A DNA stretch of 7,111 bases. It comes from Gammaproteobacteria bacterium (GTDB taxonomy: Bacteria > Pseudomonadota > Gammaproteobacteria > GCA-001735895). Positions 5,504-7,111 of the stretch are shown here, piece after piece. Both the position numbers and the translations under genes were made by a program. Numbering within the stretch: the stretch's first letter is position 1; each line of letters opens with the position of its first letter. The notes under the pieces were generated by a model, which was not told where the DNA came from, did no database searches, and saw nothing but the letters and a program-made list of their open reading frames with translations. The DNA is taken from the NCBI GenBank assembly GCA_029288195.1, contig JARFPR010000465.1:1-7111 (forward strand), written 5' to 3'.

Positions 5504-6268
5504 ATGCAAATTAAAATACTCGGTTGGGCAGGAGGAATCGGTGCAAACCTGCGCACGACCTCCTTCCTGGTAGATGACGATATGTTAATTGATGCAGGCA
5601 CCGGCCTGGGCGATCTGCCGCTTAACCAGATGACCGGTATTCGTCATATTTTTCTGACGCACTCCCATATGGATCACGTAGTAGGCTTGCCGCTGCTCGC
5701 CGACAGTATGTATGGCGTGCATGATGAAGCCATCGTGGTACATGCGCAGGAAAAGACCATCGAGGCATTGAAGGCACATATTTTTAACTGGATCATCTGG
5801 CCTGATTTTTCAGAGTTACCATCCAGGGAACAACCTTCGATAAAATTTGAGGTCATGAATCCGGGCGATAAGGTGAATATCAGGTCACGTGAAATCGAAA
5901 TGATACAGGTCAATCACACCGTACCCGGGGTGGGTTATTGCCTGTCGACTCCCCAGGCGAACATAGCCTTTAGTGGTGATACCACGACCAATGATAATCT
6001 CTGGGATGTCCTCGATAGCTACGATCATCTCGATTTATTGTTTGTCGAGGCGGCTTTTCCGAATAATGACATCGAAATCAGCAAGATTTCGAAACATTAC
6101 TGCCCACAGCTGTTAGGCGATGATGTTTTGAAAATGAAGCATCGCCCCGATATTTGGCTGACCCATTTCAAGCCCGGAGACGAAGACCTGATATTCAAGG
6201 AATGTGTCGATGCAATGCCAGACTTCAAAGTGCACCAGTTGAAAGGTGGCGAAATATTCAAATTCTGA
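5504..6268 (+). CDS. Metallo-beta-lactamase-fold hydrolase, probable class II 3',5'-cyclic-nucleotide phosphodiesterase
   Basis: The 254 residues form a complete metallo-beta-lactamase fold with a full set of likely metal ligands: H53, H55, D57 and H58 in THSHMDHVVGLP, H138 in VNHTVPGVGY, D159 in FSGDTTTND, and H221 in LTHFKPGDED. The start GGIGANLRTTSFLVDDDMLIDAGTG-type region (about 10-34) and the central HIFNWIIWPDFSELP block (92-106) match, from memory, a proteobacterial family annotated as 3',5'-cyclic-nucleotide phosphodiesterase. The HxHxDH-x2-G pattern agrees with the class II PDE signature except for Met where Leu is usual (M56). It would hydrolyse cAMP or cGMP to the 5'-monophosphate in the cytoplasm; there is no signal peptide. 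Substrate is inference. The start ATG at 5504 has no visible ribosome binding site and follows an AT-rich run, although no better start exists. It is inserted between ypjD and ffh, which are direct neighbours in E. coli. Confidence 0.8.
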   Translation: MQIKILGWAGGIGANLRTTSFLVDDDMLIDAGTGLGDLPLNQMTGIRHIFLTHSHMDHVVGLPLLADSMYGVHDEAIVVHAQEKTIEALKAHIFNWIIWPDFSELPSREQPSIKFEVMNPGDKVNIRSREIEMIQVNHTVPGVGYCLSTPQANIAFSGDTTTNDNLWDVLDSYDHLDLLFVEAAFPNNDIEISKISKHYCPQLLGDDVLKMKHRPDIWLTHFKPGDEDLIFKECVDAMPDFKVHQLKGGEIFKF

Positions 6269-6288
6269 CGGGTTTCAAAATAAACCCG
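6269..6288 (+). terminator. Hairpin directly after the phosphodiesterase stop, weak terminator candidate
   Basis: cgggttt (6269-6275) and aaacccg (6282-6288) are 7-bp perfect arms around a 6-nt loop, beginning on the base after the TGA. No clean T-run follows (ctgttataatt), so it is not a classical intrinsic terminator; it might partly separate this gene from ffh. Confidence 0.4.
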
Positions 6289-6292
6289 CTGT

Positions 6293-6298
6293 TATAAT
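6293..6298 (+). promoter_or_regulatory. Candidate -10 element for ffh
   Basis: A perfect TATAAT lies 30 nt before the ffh ATG, just after the hairpin that ends the upstream gene. No good -35 is present at the normal distance. The nearest candidate, CTGACG at 6265-6270, leaves a 22-nt spacer. A start near 6305 would give a leader of about 24 nt. Confidence 0.4.
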
Positions 6299-6328
6299 TC
6301 GATCGTTTTATAGCGACGAGATTATCCG

Positions 6329-7111
6329 ATGTTCGAAAACCTGACCGATCGATTATCCAAAACACTGCAAAACCTGCGCGGCCAGGGCCGGCTCACTGAA
6401 GATAATATTCGGGATAGCCTGCGCGAGGTGCGCATGGCGCTGCTGGAGGCCGATGTCGCGCTGCCAGTGGTTAAGGATTTCATCGAGGCTGTGCGGGTAA
6501 AGGCGCTCGGCCAGGACGTTATTACGAGTCTCTCCCCCGGCCAGGCCTTAATCAAGGTTGTCAATGATGAACTGGTCTCGATCATGGGGGAATCCCAGTC
6601 CGTTATCGAGCTGAACCGTAAACCTCCAGTCGTCGTATTGATGGCGGGGCTGCAGGGGGCTGGTAAGACCACCACGGCCGCTAAACTGGCGCGCAGGTTG
6701 CGCGAGGTCGAGAAAAAGTCGGTTATGCTGGCGAGTGCTGACGTGTATCGTCCCGCAGCGATCGAGCAGCTGAAAACACTGGCCGCAGAAGTTGGTGTCG
6801 AATTCCACCCCAGTAGTAACGATCAGAAACCGGTCGATATAGCGCGTGAGGCTGTTTCAGCGGCGGCAAAAACCAGTGTTGATGTTCTGATTCTCGATAC
6901 TGCAGGACGCCTGGCCATCGATGAGCAGATGATGGATGAAATTCGCGCTATTCACCAAGCAGTAGATCCGGCTGAAACCCTGTTCGTGGTTGACAGCATG
7001 ACCGGCCAGGATGCCGCGAATACTGCGAAAGCCTTCAATGATGCGCTGCCGCTCAGTGGCGTTGTACTCACCAAGATCGATGGCGATGCCCGTGGCGGCG
7101 CGGCTTTGTCG
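6329..7111 (+). CDS. ffh: Signal recognition particle GTPase Ffh, N and G domains (cut by window edge)
   Basis: Ffh binds 4.5S RNA and signal sequences of nascent inner-membrane proteins and delivers ribosomes to the receptor FtsY. Translation from the ATG at 6329 stays open to the window end, 261 codons, roughly the N domain plus most of the G domain of a protein usually near 450 residues. Visible features: N-terminal MFENLTDRLSKTL; the ALLEADVALPVV motif of the N domain (37-48); the P loop GLQGAGKTTTAAKL (107-120); DVYRPAAIEQL (138-148); DTAGR (190-194); DSMTGQDA (222-229); TKID (248-251); and GDARGGAALS (252-261). The methionine-rich RNA- and signal-binding domain lies beyond the edge. A weak ribosome binding site (GACGAG, 6315-6320) is 8 nt upstream. 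Divergent placement from ypjD matches the enterobacterial arrangement. Confidence 0.97.
   Translation, partial: MFENLTDRLSKTLQNLRGQGRLTEDNIRDSLREVRMALLEADVALPVVKDFIEAVRVKALGQDVITSLSPGQALIKVVNDELVSIMGESQSVIELNRKPPVVVLMAGLQGAGKTTTAAKLARRLREVEKKSVMLASADVYRPAAIEQLKTLAAEVGVEFHPSSNDQKPVDIAREAVSAAAKTSVDVLILDTAGRLAIDEQMMDEIRAIHQAVDPAETLFVVDSMTGQDAANTAKAFNDALPLSGVVLTKIDGDARGGAALS

Overview
The window looks like a piece of a gammaproteobacterial chromosome of medium GC content. The clearest sign is gene order: ffh divergent from ypjD and yfjD/corB is the arrangement known from E. coli and relatives, and xseB-ispA-dxs is the usual gammaproteobacterial isoprenoid cluster. The proteins read well against their Gammaproteobacteria families. 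I cannot assign a genus.

Layout. A leftward gene series runs from about 5286 to 1: ypjD (CcsA-like membrane protein), yfjD/corB (CNNM/CBS membrane protein), radA (recombination/repair ATPase), xseB (exonuclease VII small subunit), ispA (farnesyl diphosphate synthase) and the start of dxs (cut by the window edge). Gaps are 20 nt, 1 nt, 28 nt and an 11-nt overlap, so the first five genes look like one operon. A 217-bp divergent spacer (5287-5503) separates this from two rightward genes: a metallo-beta-lactamase-fold protein of the class II 3',5'-cyclic-nucleotide phosphodiesterase type, and ffh (SRP GTPase, cut by the right edge after 261 codons).

The one part that ordinary genes do not explain is the 266-bp gap between ispA and dxs. 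It is filled almost exactly (394-660) by a nested palindromic element: two inverted, diverged copies of a 130-nt unit around a 7-nt centre. Each copy folds into its own long hairpin, and the outer 33-nt arms pair with each other, giving a three-way junction. The stem sequences differ between copies, yet each stem is perfectly self-complementary. One outer arm supplies the dxs ribosome binding site; the other supplies the last two bases of the ispA stop codon. It could be a MITE/BIME-like repeat, an RNA element that hides the dxs ribosome binding site until ribosomes finish ispA, or both.

Functionally the leftward series joins envelope or ion-homeostasis membrane proteins, DNA repair (radA, xseB) and isoprenoid precursor supply (dxs makes DXP, ispA makes FPP). 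The rightward genes concern probable cyclic-nucleotide turnover and membrane protein targeting. No tRNA, rRNA, CRISPR array, transposase or phage gene was seen.
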